A DNA stretch of 5,906 nt from an uncultured Eubacteriales bacterium (GTDB lineage Bacteria; Bacillota; Clostridia; Christensenellales; Aristaeellaceae), in NCBI GenBank assembly GCA_900548145.1, contig URJB01000088.1, positions 1-5,906 on the forward strand. The letters run 5' to 3'. The notes beneath the pieces are model-generated. The model was not told where the DNA came from, did not search any database, and was given only the letters and a program-made list of their open reading frames with translations. Below are positions 5,758-5,906 of this stretch, piece by piece; position 1 is the stretch's first letter; each line of letters begins with the position of its first letter. The position numbers and the translations under genes were made by a program.

Positions 5758-5906
5758 GTATCCGAAGGTTTCCAAAGGGGGAAAGAAAAGCCCTTTGGTG
5801 CGCCCGCAGGCGCATACCCCTTGCCCCGGGTGGAGCTTGACGCGCCGACTCCGGCGCGGACGGTGGGGCTGCCGCCCCGAAGGGGGTAGTACTTTCTTTC
5901 GAAGCG
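5758..5906 (-). repeat. Multi-hairpin dispersed repeat, right copy (cut by window end)
   Basis: This is the inverted partner of the repeat at 85-227, with 40 identical bases at 5862-5901 and 23 at 5837-5859. It is fuller than the left copy, with extra bases around 5805-5825. Its hairpins are mostly perfect: CCAAAGGG/CCCTTTGG (5772-5779 with 5791-5798), TGCGCC/GGCGCA (5799-5804 with 5809-5814), CGCGCCG/CGGCGCG (5841-5847 with 5852-5858) and GGGGC/GCCCC (5865-5869 with 5874-5878). It reaches one arm (5889-5901) of the outer GTACTTTCTTTCG palindrome before the window ends. A small hairpin CTTCGG/CCGAAG (5753-5758 with 5762-5767) marks its inner edge. No gene is supported in it. Confidence 0.8.

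Noticed and set aside
1..5906. CRISPR array, tRNA, rRNA, transposase, phage genes
   Set aside because: No spaced direct repeats, no cloverleaf or rRNA signature, and no reading frame with transposase or phage motifs was seen.

Overview
The window looks like ordinary chromosomal DNA of a fairly GC-rich Bacillota, probably a gut-type Clostridia (Oscillospirales- or Christensenellales-like; this is an inference). The clues are AAGGAG-type ribosome binding sites, sigma-A promoters of the TTGACA/TATAAT type, U-tailed hairpin terminators, and a CUT1 sugar ABC operon without its own ATPase.

Layout. Bases 1-520 hold no convincing gene; they contain a structured, hairpin-rich repeat (about 85-227) and featureless sequence. 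A consensus promoter (524-552) drives a monocistronic gene for an exported alpha/beta hydrolase (607-1488), which ends at a strong, probably bidirectional terminator (1528-1567). Converging on it from the minus strand is a small MerR-like DNA-binding protein (1627-2085) with its own promoter. Divergent from that regulator is a sugar ABC importer operon: solute-binding protein (2404-3714), permease 1 (3921-4769) and permease 2 (4769-5623), ended by a terminator at 5642-5682. The window closes with a second copy of the repeat in inverted orientation (about 5758-5906, running off the end).

How it fits together. The binding protein captures a sugar or oligosaccharide and the two permeases form the channel. 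The ATPase must come from elsewhere, as is common for Gram-positive CUT1 systems that share an MsmX/UgpC-type ATPase. The 318-bp divergent intergenic region carries both promoters, two CcpA/LacI-type (cre-like) palindromes and a strong 5'-UTR hairpin, so the importer is likely under sugar or catabolite control, possibly also by the divergent regulator. A hairpin plus a terminator between the binding-protein gene and the permeases would make the binding protein more abundant than the channel. The exported hydrolase might release esterified groups from the same kind of substrate, but only proximity suggests this.

I see no clearly new system. The points most worth a second look are the inverted pair of multi-hairpin repeats flanking the region, the two cre-like sites, the lack of a lipobox cysteine in the binding protein, and the uncharacterised C-terminal domain of the regulator.
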